Notes: generated by a model from the sequence alone, not told the origin. DNA of 64,000 bases from Streptomyces sp. MJM8645 (GCF_001625365.1 NZ_LJJF01000001.1:4661001-4725000), one strand, 5' to 3'. Positions 38,613-45,910 are shown, counted from the first letter of the stretch. Made by a program: numbers and translations.

Positions 38613-38645
38613 CGTGCGCGTGCGCGGAATCCGTGCACGCGCACG
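38613..38645. promoter_or_regulatory. long inverted repeat upstream of marR
   Basis: CGTGCGCGTGC, 11 bases, GCACGCGCACG: perfect 11-base arms between the peptidase stop and the MarR start. Both arms are alternating purine-pyrimidine, so the site could adopt Z-DNA. Most likely the MarR autoregulatory operator; it could also serve as the end of the upstream transcript. Confidence 0.6.
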
Positions 38646-38666
38646 CACCTCGGTACGATGAACGTC

Positions 38667-39116
38667 ATGAACCGTGCCGACCTCTCCCTGGGCCCGCTGT
38701 CCGAGCGGGACCACGCCTTCTACGGCCTGGTCTGGGCCGGCACCACCCTCGCCGCCCAGGTGGACCGCGAGCTCACCCGGGTGCACGGGCTGTCGCTGTC
38801 CTGGTTCGAGGTGATGCTCTGGCTCAACGGGCAGCAGGAACCGGTCGCCGCCTCCGACCTGGGCGCGAAGACGATGCTCAGCCGCAGCCAGGTCTCCCGG
38901 GTGGTCGACGCCCTGGCCGCACGCGGCCTGGTGGCCCGCACGCCCTCCGCCTCCGACGCCCGGTCGGTGCGGATCGAACTGACCGGGCAGGGCCGCGCCG
39001 CCTTCGCCGAGGCCGACGCCACCCGGCGGGCCGTCCTCGCGCCGGTCTTCACCGACCGGCTCGACGAGGGCGACATCGCGGCCCTGGAGGCGGTCTGGCG
39101 CAAGCTGAAGGCCTGA
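38667..39116 (+). CDS. MarR family transcriptional regulator
   Basis: A 149-residue MarR-type winged-helix regulator. The recognition region is VAASDLGAKTMLSRSQVSRVVDALAARG and the wing is TPSASDARSVRIELTGQGRAAF (D-x-R-S/A signature). ATG 38667 is chosen because TACGAT at 38654-38659 looks like a -10 placing the transcript start next to it; ATG 38658 would add three residues. Ligand unknown. No obvious efflux target beside it. Confidence 0.88.
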   Translation: MNRADLSLGPLSERDHAFYGLVWAGTTLAAQVDRELTRVHGLSLSWFEVMLWLNGQQEPVAASDLGAKTMLSRSQVSRVVDALAARGLVARTPSASDARSVRIELTGQGRAAFAEADATRRAVLAPVFTDRLDEGDIAALEAVWRKLKA

Positions 39117-39133
39117 GCCCCGGGCCCCGGGCC

Positions 39134-39161
39134 GCTACACCGGGTCGGCTACACCGGGTCG
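39134..39161. repeat. 14-bp tandem duplication on the merR stop codon
   Basis: GCTACACCGGGTCG occurs twice in a row (39134-39147 and 39148-39161). The second copy contains the MerR stop (CTA on this strand). Confidence 0.95.
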
Positions 39162-39541
39162 GCCTCCGCCGCCCCGGCCCGCGGCCGGCCGGAGGCGGTC
39201 GCGATCACCTCGTCCAGCACGTCGCGGGAGCGGAGCAGGTCGGTGACCATCCGGTCGATCCGGTCCCGTTCGGAGGCCAGCTCCTCGACCAGCAGCGGGG
39301 TGGCGATTTCGTTCGGGCCGCCGTCGGAGTCGCGCATGCAGGGGAGGATCTTGTAGATCGTGCGGCTGTGCAGCCCGGCCGCGAACAGCTCCTGGATCAG
39401 CACGACCCGGTCCACCGCCGGCTCCGGGTACTCCCGGTGCCCGCCGTCGGTCCGCCGGGCGGCCAGCAGGCCCTGCTGCTCGTAGTAGCGCAGCGAGCGC
39501 TCGCTCACGCCCGTCCGCCGGGCCAGTTCACCGATCCGCAT
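39149..39541 (-). CDS. MerR family transcriptional regulator
   Basis: A 130-residue MerR-type activator/repressor. MRIGELARRTGVSERSLRYYEQQGLL is the canonical DNA-binding helix-turn-helix. The coiled-coil dimerisation helix follows (LLVEELASERDRIDRMVTDL). A single Cys (KILPCMRDSDGG) rules out a classical multi-Cys metal site. GGGGTGG is close before the ATG; the upstream region has an AAC/GTT-edged dyad (about 39567-39590) typical in outline of MerR promoters. It resembles regulators that accompany NAD(P)H oxidoreductase or efflux genes; none is adjacent. Confidence 0.9.
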   Translation of the reverse strand: MRIGELARRTGVSERSLRYYEQQGLLAARRTDGGHREYPEPAVDRVVLIQELFAAGLHSRTIYKILPCMRDSDGGPNEIATPLLVEELASERDRIDRMVTDLLRSRDVLDEVIATASGRPRAGAAEADPV

Positions 39542-39689
39542 GCCGCCCACCCCGTCGCCGTGACCGCTTGAACCTGACGCCGATGTTAGCTTCCACGGCC
39601 CTCGCACCGGCCGGATAACACGGGACCGCCACCCGGCGCCGTGCCGGGGGTGACGCGCGTCGGCCGACGGGTCGTGCCATGATCCCTGC

Positions 39690-40184
39690 ATGGCTTCCAA
39701 CGTTTTCTTCGACATCGAGATCGACGGCGTTCCGTCGGGCCGCATCGTCTTCAAGCTGTACGACGACGTCGTCCCCAAGACCGCCCGCAACTTCCGCGAG
39801 CTCGCGACCGGCCAGAACGGCTTCGGCTACGAGGGCTCCGGCTTCCACCGCGTGATCCCGCAGTTCATGCTGCAGGGCGGTGACTTCACCAACCACAACG
39901 GCACCGGCGGCAAGAGCATCTACGGCGAGAAGTTCGCCGACGAGAACTTCCAGGCCAAGCACACCCGCCCGGGCCTGCTGTCGATGGCCAACGCCGGCCG
40001 CAACACCAACGGCTCGCAGTTCTTCATCACCACCATCGTCACCGACTGGCTGGACGGCAAGCACGTCGTCTTCGGCGAGGTCGTCGAGGGCATGGACGTC
40101 GTGACGGCGGTCGAGAAGCTCGGCTCGCAGAGCGGCCGCACCTCGGCGAAGGTCACCATCGCCAAGTCCGGCATCGTCGAGTAG
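39690..40184 (+). CDS. eukaryote-type cyclophilin (peptidyl-prolyl isomerase)
   Basis: A 164-residue cytoplasmic cyclophilin accelerating prolyl cis-trans isomerisation. It is strikingly like animal and fungal cyclophilin A: GFHRVIPQFMLQGGDFT, NGTGGKSIYGEKFADENF, LSMANAGRNTNGSQFF and WLDGKHVVFGEV. The active-site Arg, Phe, Gln and the Trp that binds cyclosporin A are all present, so the protein should be drug-sensitive. Streptomyces cyclophilin A of this type has been described. CATGAT sits six bases before the ATG, suggesting leaderless initiation. Confidence 0.95.
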   Translation: MASNVFFDIEIDGVPSGRIVFKLYDDVVPKTARNFRELATGQNGFGYEGSGFHRVIPQFMLQGGDFTNHNGTGGKSIYGEKFADENFQAKHTRPGLLSMANAGRNTNGSQFFITTIVTDWLDGKHVVFGEVVEGMDVVTAVEKLGSQSGRTSAKVTIAKSGIVE

Positions 40185-40211
40185 TCACCGGTTCATCAGT
40201 TCGAAACCGCA

Positions 40212-40264
40212 CACCGCCCCGGCCGCGGAAGTCTGATCAGTCGACTTCCCACCCCGGGGCGGTG
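40212..40264. terminator. long two-stage hairpin between cyclophilin and methyltransferase genes
   Basis: Outer arms CACCGCCCCGG/CCGGGGCGGTG (11 bp, perfect) enclose a symmetric four-base internal loop and inner arms GGAAGTC/GACTTCC (7 bp). Located between convergent genes, so probably a bidirectional terminator. Confidence 0.8.
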
Positions 40265-40309
40265 GCAGTTTTCGGTACGGTTCCGGGCTTGAGGCGGGCG
40301 GGACGGCGG

Positions 40310-41482
40310 TCAGCCTCGGAGCGGTATCGGATTCTCTGGGCTGTCGAGCCACACCGTGTGACTACCGGGTGTGACGGTGAGGCCGAAGCGGTCGAAGCCG
40401 GGTCGATCGTGGCGGCACCACCAGTGCCAGGCTGCCTCCACCTCGTCCCAGAGGCTCCGGGGGCCCGACTGCACCACCTCGTAGTCGTGCCGGCCAGGCT
40501 CCCAGTCGACGGTGGCCCACGACGTGATGGCCGTGTCGTGCAGCCACAACGTGTACGTGCCATCGGCGTACCGCTCAACCAGCGGGAACACCCCGGGCAC
40601 CTGCACCCCAACGGCGAACATGGCCAGCCAACTGCCAACGTCGTCCGGGGAGACACCTGTAGTCGACTCGGTCCCGTCCGCCGGCCATGGCCCGGACAGG
40701 TACTCCAGGCTGTTCGGCCGGGAGGCGCGCTGCCGACGCAGCCGCATGAAGGCGGACGACCCGACGAACCGGCCGTGCGCCGTGCCGTCGGCGCTGACCT
40801 TGAGCCGTACCACGGCTTCCCCGCCGTACTCCGGTCCCCACGGGGCGACGATCACCCCGCCAGGTCGGACCTGGTTCACCCAGGCGTGCGGTACCCGGCC
40901 GACGGAGCAGGTGGCGATGACCCGGTCGTACGGAGCGCCCGTGGCATATCCCTCGACCCCGTCGCCGACGACGGACGTCGGGTAGTACTCGGCTCGCGAG
41001 AGACGACACCGCGCGTCGCCGGCGCTGGTCTTGTCCACCTCCACCGTGACGACGTTGTCCGAACCGAGCCGGTGAGACAGGAGTGCTGCATTCCACCCAG
41101 TTCCGGTGCCGACCTCCAACACTCGGTTTCCGTCCTCCACCTCCAGGGCGGCGAGCATGGAGAACACCATGGTGGGCATGGAGTTGGATGACGTCGGCAT
41201 GACACCCCGGTCGGCTCCGGTGTGGTCGCCGTCGTCCCACTGCGTCGTCAGCGGAACGTCCGAGTAGACGGCGTTCCACCACTTCGCAGGGTCGGCGAAC
41301 CGGTGCACGGCCTCACCCTGGCGCACGCCGTCTGCCCGGCCCGGCCAAACGACGTCCGGCACGAACCAATGGCGGGGAACGTCGTTGTAGGGCGCCAACC
41401 AGTCCGAAGTGAGGGACCCGTTCGCGATGAGCGCGGAGGCCAGCCGGGTCCGACCGGCCTTCGCTTCGTGCTTCTCGATCAC
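40310..41482 (-). CDS. stand-alone PIMT-like O-methyltransferase of the graspetide/imiditide type
   Basis: A 390-residue protein-L-isoaspartate methyltransferase homologue. The SAM-binding motif is NRVLEVGTGTGWNAALLSHRLG, followed by VVTVEVDKTSAGDARCRL and APYDRVIATCSVGRVPHAWV; the flexible target loop VMPTSSNSMPTMVFSML precedes it. The C-terminal 150 residues (PRSLWDEVEAAWHWW, DRFGLTVTPGSHTVWLDSP) are not in housekeeping repair enzymes but match methyltransferases of ATP-grasp-peptide (graspetide) clusters. In such RiPPs the enzyme methylates an Asp side chain, which then closes to an aspartimide. No ATP-grasp gene is present. GTG start with AGGGT upstream; the 50-residue Gly/Asp-rich peptide gene ends 12 nt before it. 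Confidence 0.88.
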   Translation of the reverse strand: MIEKHEAKAGRTRLASALIANGSLTSDWLAPYNDVPRHWFVPDVVWPGRADGVRQGEAVHRFADPAKWWNAVYSDVPLTTQWDDGDHTGADRGVMPTSSNSMPTMVFSMLAALEVEDGNRVLEVGTGTGWNAALLSHRLGSDNVVTVEVDKTSAGDARCRLSRAEYYPTSVVGDGVEGYATGAPYDRVIATCSVGRVPHAWVNQVRPGGVIVAPWGPEYGGEAVVRLKVSADGTAHGRFVGSSAFMRLRRQRASRPNSLEYLSGPWPADGTESTTGVSPDDVGSWLAMFAVGVQVPGVFPLVERYADGTYTLWLHDTAITSWATVDWEPGRHDYEVVQSGPRSLWDEVEAAWHWWCRHDRPGFDRFGLTVTPGSHTVWLDSPENPIPLRG

Positions 41483-41494
41483 TGGTTGGCGACC

Positions 41495-41647
41495 CTACGC
41501 CGGGCCTCGGCCGTCGGACGTGTTTCCGCCCTCGTCGCTGCCGCCGCCACCGTGCTTGTTGCCGCTGCTGCTGTCGTCCTGCTGGCCGCCGCCCTTTCCG
41601 TCTCCCTGGCCGCCGCTGTGCTTCCCGTTGTCGCCGAACGTGGGCAT
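41495..41647 (-). CDS. 50-aa Gly/Asp-rich peptide, candidate RiPP precursor
   Basis: A 50-codon gene starting MPTFGDNGKHSGGQGDG and ending in GNTSDGRGPA. GGGGAAG lies a few bases before the ATG, a strong ribosome binding site, and about 90 percent of third positions are G or C, so the frame is real. Composition is extreme: 18 Gly, 6 Asp, no Leu, Ile, Val, Tyr, Trp or Cys. Asp is followed by Asn at 6-7, Gly at 16-17 and 45-46, and Ser at 25-26, the contexts most prone to aspartimide. KHSGGQGD and KHGGGGSD form an internal repeat. It is 12 nt before a PIMT-like methyltransferase, so it is the likely substrate. Function not proven; it could also be a disordered regulatory peptide. Confidence 0.7.
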   Translation of the reverse strand: MPTFGDNGKHSGGQGDGKGGGQQDDSSSGNKHGGGGSDEGGNTSDGRGPA

Positions 41648-41749
41648 GTGCTTCCCCGATCGTGTTGTCGGTCAGGAAGAATGGGGTTCCCTCTTCCTGT
41701 CATGCGCGTTGCGGGCCCGTTCCGGCTGTTGCTTCCCCGGATTCCGAAC

Positions 41750-41767
41750 TGTCACCAAGATCTGACA
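41750..41767. promoter_or_regulatory. inverted repeat in the divergent peptide/XRE intergenic region
   Basis: TGTCA, eight bases, TGACA. About midway between the two divergent start codons (41647 and 41870) and a candidate operator for the XRE regulator. The remaining 222-nt region also has GGGAC/GTCCC half-sites near 41797-41816 but no further gene. Confidence 0.4.
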
Positions 41768-41869
41768 ACACCCCAGGACGGTGGAACCTCGTGGAAGGGA
41801 CACTTCAGAACGTCCCCCACGCGGTACAACGTCCCTGTAGGAGTCCGGCTTTGCGGGGAGGCAGGCGAG

Positions 41870-42613
41870 ATGCCGAACGAGAGGCTGAAAGCCGTTATGA
41901 CGTCGGCTGGTTGGACGTGCGCCGCTCTGGCGGGCAAGGTCGGCGTGGACATCAAGTCGGTTGAGCGATGGGCCAATCAGAACCGGACGCCCAGGTTGGC
42001 GACGGCCCGTCTGGCGGCCGAAGCGCTGGGGGAAGACATGTTCGCACTGTGGCCGAGTCTGCGGCAGCCACGTGCCGCAAGGGCGATGAGCCCTGAACTG
42101 GTGGCGCTCTACGAACAGCGCGCCGACCTGCCGGTATCCGTCTTCGTGAGCCTGCTCGGGCAGGCCGCCGAACGCATTGACGTGCTTGTCTACGCTGCTG
42201 TCTTCCTCCACGAGGCGTACCCCCGGCTGAACGATCTGTTTCGGGAACGCGCTGCCGATGGTTGCGCGGTTCGGATCGCACTCGGCGACGCCGACAGCGG
42301 GAACGTCAGTCGGCGCGGAGAGGAGGAGAAGTTCGGTCACGGTATCGAGTCCCGATGCCGGCTTGCCCTCCTGCACTACCGCCCGCTGCTCGGCACGCCG
42401 GGGATCGAGATCCGCACCCACGGAACCACGCTGTACAACAGCCTCTACCGGGCGGACGACCAGGTGCTGGTGAACGCGCATGTGTGGGGAGTCAACGCCT
42501 TCGGAGCCCCGGTGTGGCACCTGCGCCGGACCGGGTTGGGGACGCTGTTCGACACCTATGCTGCGAGCTTCGACGCAGTGTGGAGCACCGCCCGACCGGT
42601 TGAGGAGAGCTGA
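41870..42613 (+). CDS. XRE-type regulator with DUF5919 (PLD-like) domain
   Basis: A 247-residue protein. An N-terminal XRE helix-turn-helix (residues 4-60: LKAVMTSAGWTCAALAGKVGV, then DIKSVERWANQNRTP) is followed by a roughly 150-residue DUF5919 domain. That domain has a phospholipase-D-like pattern (ADGCAVRIALGDADS, PGIEIRTHGTTLYNSLYRAD, DQVLVNAHVWG) but only one His-based half-motif, so it may bind a nucleotide rather than cut. GGGGAGG precedes the ATG. Divergent from the peptide-methyltransferase pair and coupled to the NUDIX gene four bases downstream. Function of this pair is not established. Confidence 0.85.
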   Translation: MPNERLKAVMTSAGWTCAALAGKVGVDIKSVERWANQNRTPRLATARLAAEALGEDMFALWPSLRQPRAARAMSPELVALYEQRADLPVSVFVSLLGQAAERIDVLVYAAVFLHEAYPRLNDLFRERAADGCAVRIALGDADSGNVSRRGEEEKFGHGIESRCRLALLHYRPLLGTPGIEIRTHGTTLYNSLYRADDQVLVNAHVWGVNAFGAPVWHLRRTGLGTLFDTYAASFDAVWSTARPVEES

Positions 42614-42617
42614 TCAC

Positions 42618-43088
42618 GTGGCACGGACCGAGTTCTACGACGATCCCGACGCGCCCAAACCGAATCGGCTGGTAGTGGCAGCGTCCGCCGTGGTGACGGA
42701 CGACGAAGGGCGCATCCTCCTCCAACGACGCACCGACAACGGGCTGTACGCGTTACCGGGTGGAACGATGGACCTTGGTGAGTCGCTCCCGGGCACGGCC
42801 GTTCGGGAGGTCCGCGAGGAGACCGGCTTTGACGTCGAGATCACCGGGCTGGTTGGCACGTACACCGACCCCCGGCACGTGATCGCCTACTCGGACGGCG
42901 AAGTCCGGCAGCAGTTCAACGTCTGCTTCACCGCGCGCATCACGGGCGGGGAACTGCGGATCTCGGATGAGTCCACGGACGTCCGGTTCGTGGCGCCGGG
43001 CGACATCGAAGGGCTGCCGATGCACCACACTCAGCGCCTCCGGCTTCAGCACTTCCTGGCGAACAGGGCGATTCCCTACCTCGGCTAG
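42618..43088 (+). CDS. NUDIX hydrolase
   Basis: A 156-residue NUDIX protein that hydrolyses a nucleoside diphosphate linked to another moiety. The complete Nudix box is GGTMDLGESLPGTAVREVREE plus TGF, near residues 50-73. GTG 42618 is used because GAGGAG in the tail of the upstream gene serves as ribosome binding site; the gap is only four bases, so the two proteins are coupled. Substrate unknown. XRE-DUF5919 with a NUDIX gene is, from memory, a recurrent streptomycete pair. Confidence 0.92.
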   Translation: MARTEFYDDPDAPKPNRLVVAASAVVTDDEGRILLQRRTDNGLYALPGGTMDLGESLPGTAVREVREETGFDVEITGLVGTYTDPRHVIAYSDGEVRQQFNVCFTARITGGELRISDESTDVRFVAPGDIEGLPMHHTQRLRLQHFLANRAIPYLG

Positions 43089-43331
43089 GTCTGCCGAGGC
43101 GCCGGACGGCGCCCGCACCGAGCGGCGGTTCACCGGCCCCGAGGCGCTGGTGCCCTAGCTGGACCACTTCGGCCTCGACCGGCTTCCGGAGTGCGGGGGC
43201 AGGGTAGCCGGGTGGGTGGGCGGGCGGGCCGGAACCGGGCAATCACTGCGTGCGCCGGCGCGGTCGCTCTAGGCTCTCCGTGCGCGGTCGGAGCCGCGGC
43301 GAACTCGACACTCCGGCAAGGTGGTTCACCG
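43089..43331 (+). other. intergenic stretch with possible decayed coding sequence
   Basis: The 243 nt after the NUDIX gene contain a stretch reading RRFTGPEALVP, a stop, then LDHFGLDRLPECG in one frame with coding-like base periodicity. This may be the remnant of a lost gene, but no family is recognised. AGGTGG near 43318-43323 belongs to the next gene. Confidence 0.3.
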
Positions 43332-43889
43332 ATGGAACAGGACGCCGACGACGGCGCGGTGACGTACGAGCAGGTGACGGTGGTCTCGCTCGCCTCGTGC
43401 GAGCCGGTCAATCCGGCGCGGATCGCGGTGCGGGTCGCCTGCGAGGTCATGACGGTCAAGCGGGTGGCGGGCTACTGGGTGCGCTGGGACGAGCGCTGGG
43501 GGCCGGAGGAGATCCGCCACCACTCGCGCTGGGTGCCGGACGAGGAGTACGTGCGGCCGGGCGCCGGCGGCGTGGACGGCGCGCTCACCGTGACGGTGGC
43601 CGCGTACTGGACGTACCGGGAGGGCGGCAGCCCGCGCCGGCCGACCACGGAGACCGCGGTGGCCTTCCGGCCGGGCGAGGCCGAGCACGAACTGGTGCTG
43701 GAGCGGCCCGATCCGCACCGCCCGGCGGCCCTGACCGTGCACCTGACCGGCGCCCGCTGGCTGGCGGGCGGCGAGGGGCGGCTGATCCACTACGGCTACG
43801 CGGGTGCCACCGAGGCCGCCGGCGGCGAGGGGGAGTGGCTGGTCCGCTTCCCCGAGTGCGGCACCGGCCTGCTCCCGCAGGCGGGTTAG
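43332..43889 (+). CDS. conserved-looking protein of unknown function
   Basis: A 185-residue soluble protein not recognised. It begins MEQDADDGAVTYEQVTVVSL. Visible features are a mixed beta-rich pattern, the Trp/charged segment YWVRWDERWGPEEIRHHSRW near residues 47-66, and YWTYREGGSPRRPTTETAVAF. A single Cys is near each end. AGGTGG is eight bases before the ATG. Third-position GC is typical of the host, so it is a real resident gene. No operon partner; its 3' end is partly duplicated across the stop codon. Confidence 0.65.
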   Translation: MEQDADDGAVTYEQVTVVSLASCEPVNPARIAVRVACEVMTVKRVAGYWVRWDERWGPEEIRHHSRWVPDEEYVRPGAGGVDGALTVTVAAYWTYREGGSPRRPTTETAVAFRPGEAEHELVLERPDPHRPAALTVHLTGARWLAGGEGRLIHYGYAGATEAAGGEGEWLVRFPECGTGLLPQAG

Positions 43890-43919
43890 GCGACTGCGGT
43901 ACGGGCCTGCTCCCGTCGG
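43854..43919. repeat. degenerate 38-bp-period duplication across a stop codon
   Basis: 43854-43881 and 43892-43919 are 28-base segments sharing the core GGCCTGCTCCCG, roughly 80 percent identical. The stop codon TAG at 43887-43889 lies between them. Confidence 0.7.
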
Positions 43920-43923
43920 CTGG

Positions 43924-44376
43924 TCAGGCCGCCGTCCGGGCCCCGTCCCGCAGGCCGACCTTGCGGGCGGGGGCGCCGGCCCAGATCTCGCCGGGCCCGG
44001 TGGAGCGGGTGAGCACGGCGTTGGCGCCGATGACGGTGCCGGCGCCGACGGTGAGCACGCCCTCCTTGCACACCACTTTGGCGCCCGCGCACAGCACCGC
44101 GCCGTCCTGGACCACCACCCGCCGCATGGCGCTCCGCTCCTGCGGCACCCACGGGTCGGCCCGGCCGATGGTGACCCCGTTGTAGAGCGTCACGCCGGCG
44201 CCGAGGGTGGTGTACGGGTGGAGCACCGTGCCGAAGCCACGGTGGAACACGACGAGCCCGGGCCCGATCTCGCAGGCGGCGGGCACCTCCATGCCGTAGA
44301 GCGCGAGCGCCTCCTGGACCAGGCGGCCCAGGAGGCGGTGGCGGCGGCGGTAGACGAGCGCGGTGACGAGTGACAT
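43924..44376 (-). CDS. serine acetyltransferase-like hexapeptide protein
   Basis: A 150-residue left-handed beta-helix acyltransferase similar to the catalytic half of serine O-acetyltransferase (CysE). Hexapeptide repeats run from residue 37 to 130 (IGPGLVVFHRGFGTVLHPY, LGAGVTLYNGVTIGRADP, VGAGTVIGANAVLT). It lacks the N-terminal helical domain of full CysE (about 260 residues), so it is more like the short forms found in exopolysaccharide or secondary-metabolite loci. CACAAT lies six bases before the ATG, suggesting leaderless initiation. Acceptor unknown. Confidence 0.85.
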   Translation of the reverse strand: MSLVTALVYRRRHRLLGRLVQEALALYGMEVPAACEIGPGLVVFHRGFGTVLHPYTTLGAGVTLYNGVTIGRADPWVPQERSAMRRVVVQDGAVLCAGAKVVCKEGVLTVGAGTVIGANAVLTRSTGPGEIWAGAPARKVGLRDGARTAA

Positions 44377-44417
44377 CCACCCATTGTGGCGGCGCGGCTA
44401 CTTCACGTCACAAGGGG

Positions 44418-45785
44418 TTACTTGATGTCCGGTACCGCGGTGTCGTTCTTGAAGGCGTCGAAGACCTGCTTGGACTTGGCGGCGTCCCACAGCACCGCCG
44501 ACTCCCCGGTCTTGGTCCGGTAGTCCGGGTTGCCGATCGGTACGGTCAGGGTCTTGCCGCCGCCGCCGTTGACGTCCTTCATGGCGAGGAAGAGCGAGCC
44601 GAGGTCGGTGAGGCCGGCGTCGTCGTCGACGATGAGGGTGCCGAGGGCGGAGTCGACCAGCGGGTAGAAGGTGAACGGGTTCAGCACGGTGCCGGGGGAG
44701 GCGGCCTGGTGGGCGAGGGCGCCGAGGAACTTCTGCTGGTTGCGCATCCGGCCGAGGTCCTGGTCGGCCATCTGGTGGCGCTGGCGGACGAAGGCGAGGG
44801 CCTGCTTGCCGTTGAGGGTCTGGTCGCCGGCCTTGAGGTCGAGGCCGGAGTCCTTGTCCTTGAGGTCCTGGTCGATGTGCATCTCGACGCCGCCGATGGA
44901 GTCGACGATGCCGACGAAGCCGGCGAAGCCGATCTCGGCGTAGTGGTCGATGCGGATGCCGGTGTTCAGCTCGACGGTCTGGACGAGGAGGCGGCCGCCG
45001 CCGTTGCCGAAGGCCGAGTTGATCTTCGAGGTGGTGCCCTTGAGGGTCTTGCCGCTGCTGCTCTTGTACTCGGGGATCGGCACCCAGGAGTCGCGCGGGA
45101 TGCTCATCAGGGTGTTCCCGTTGTCCCCGACGTGCAGGACCATCATCGAGTCGCTGCGCTTGCCCTCGGTGTCGTGACCGGTGTGCAGGTCGTCCTGTTC
45201 CGAGTCGGTGAGGCCCTGGCGGCTGTCGGAGCCGACGATCAGCCAGTTGGTGCCCTTGCCGGCCGGCGGGCGGCCGGGGTAGTCGGCGAGCACGTTCTCG
45301 TGGTTGAGCTTGGAGTCGGCCCAGAACCAGGTCGAGACGGCGGTGACCATGACGGCGATCAGGAGGCCGAAGACCGACCACTTGACGATCCGGCGCCGCG
45401 GCCACCGCTTGGTCTGTATACCGCCCGGCTGGGCGCCGCCCGGGCCCCCGGGCCCACCCGGCCGTCCGGGACCCCCGGGGCCGTTAGGACCACCAGGACC
45501 ACCAGGACCACCGGGGCCCCCAGGCCCACCAGGCCCCCCGGGGCGGCCGCCGGGCTGCCCGCCCGGACCCTGCGGCGGGACGCCGCCGAGCCGCGACGGC
45601 TCCGGCTGTCGTGGCGCGGGCGCACCCGGCCCGCGCGGGTTCATCGACGACGGCAGCGGCGGCTCGGCCGCCCCGCCGCCCCCGCCGCGCCCGTACGCGC
45701 CGCCGTTGCCGCCGCCCCCATACGGGTTCCCGTCTCGGTACGGGTTCCCGCCGCCTCCCGGGCGGCCCTCCTGCCACGTGTTCAT
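44418..45785 (-). CDS. LytR-CpsA-Psr (LCP) family cell-wall ligase with Gly-Pro-rich N-terminus
   Basis: A 455-residue LCP phosphotransferase that attaches lipid-linked glycopolymers to peptidoglycan. Residues 1-120 are cytoplasmic, Gly/Pro-rich and include about ten collagen-like G-G-P triplets. One membrane helix (VFGLLIAVMVTAVSTWFWA) follows, then the extracellular LCP core: WLIVGSDSRQGLTDSEQDD (Asp/Arg), RSDSMMVLHVGDNGNTLMS, PRDSWVPIP and AFVRQRHQMADQDLGRMRNQQ. No LytR_C domain. First of three LCP genes in the window. Confidence 0.93.
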   Translation of the reverse strand: MNTWQEGRPGGGGNPYRDGNPYGGGGNGGAYGRGGGGGAAEPPLPSSMNPRGPGAPAPRQPEPSRLGGVPPQGPGGQPGGRPGGPGGPGGPGGPGGPGGPNGPGGPGRPGGPGGPGGAQPGGIQTKRWPRRRIVKWSVFGLLIAVMVTAVSTWFWADSKLNHENVLADYPGRPPAGKGTNWLIVGSDSRQGLTDSEQDDLHTGHDTEGKRSDSMMVLHVGDNGNTLMSIPRDSWVPIPEYKSSSGKTLKGTTSKINSAFGNGGGRLLVQTVELNTGIRIDHYAEIGFAGFVGIVDSIGGVEMHIDQDLKDKDSGLDLKAGDQTLNGKQALAFVRQRHQMADQDLGRMRNQQKFLGALAHQAASPGTVLNPFTFYPLVDSALGTLIVDDDAGLTDLGSLFLAMKDVNGGGGKTLTVPIGNPDYRTKTGESAVLWDAAKSKQVFDAFKNDTAVPDIK

Positions 45786-45910
45786 GTCGTCGAGGATGCC
45801 CGACCCCGCTCGTGCTGACTCCCCCCGGGGTACTCACCAGGTCGCTTGTAGCAGTTTTGATGCACGGGTCGGATCGTTCCGCCGCAACTTCCGCGCGGCC
45901 GTACGACGGT

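Noticed and set aside
40310..41482. Housekeeping protein repair methyltransferase (Pcm) as the function of this gene
   Set aside because: The catalytic domain is similar, but the 150-residue C-terminal extension and the adjacent peptide gene match RiPP-cluster enzymes instead.
41479..41703. 74-codon minus-strand frame ending on the methyltransferase start (TGA within GTGA)
   Set aside because: The overlap looked like translational coupling, but the product is Ala/Thr/Arg-rich with poor third-position GC and no ribosome binding site. The 50-aa peptide frame in the same place has a strong site and about 90 percent GC in third positions.
45421..45560. CRISPR-like periodic repeats
   Set aside because: The periodicity comes from Gly-Gly-Pro codons in the LCP gene; there are no spacers of uniform length and no cas genes.
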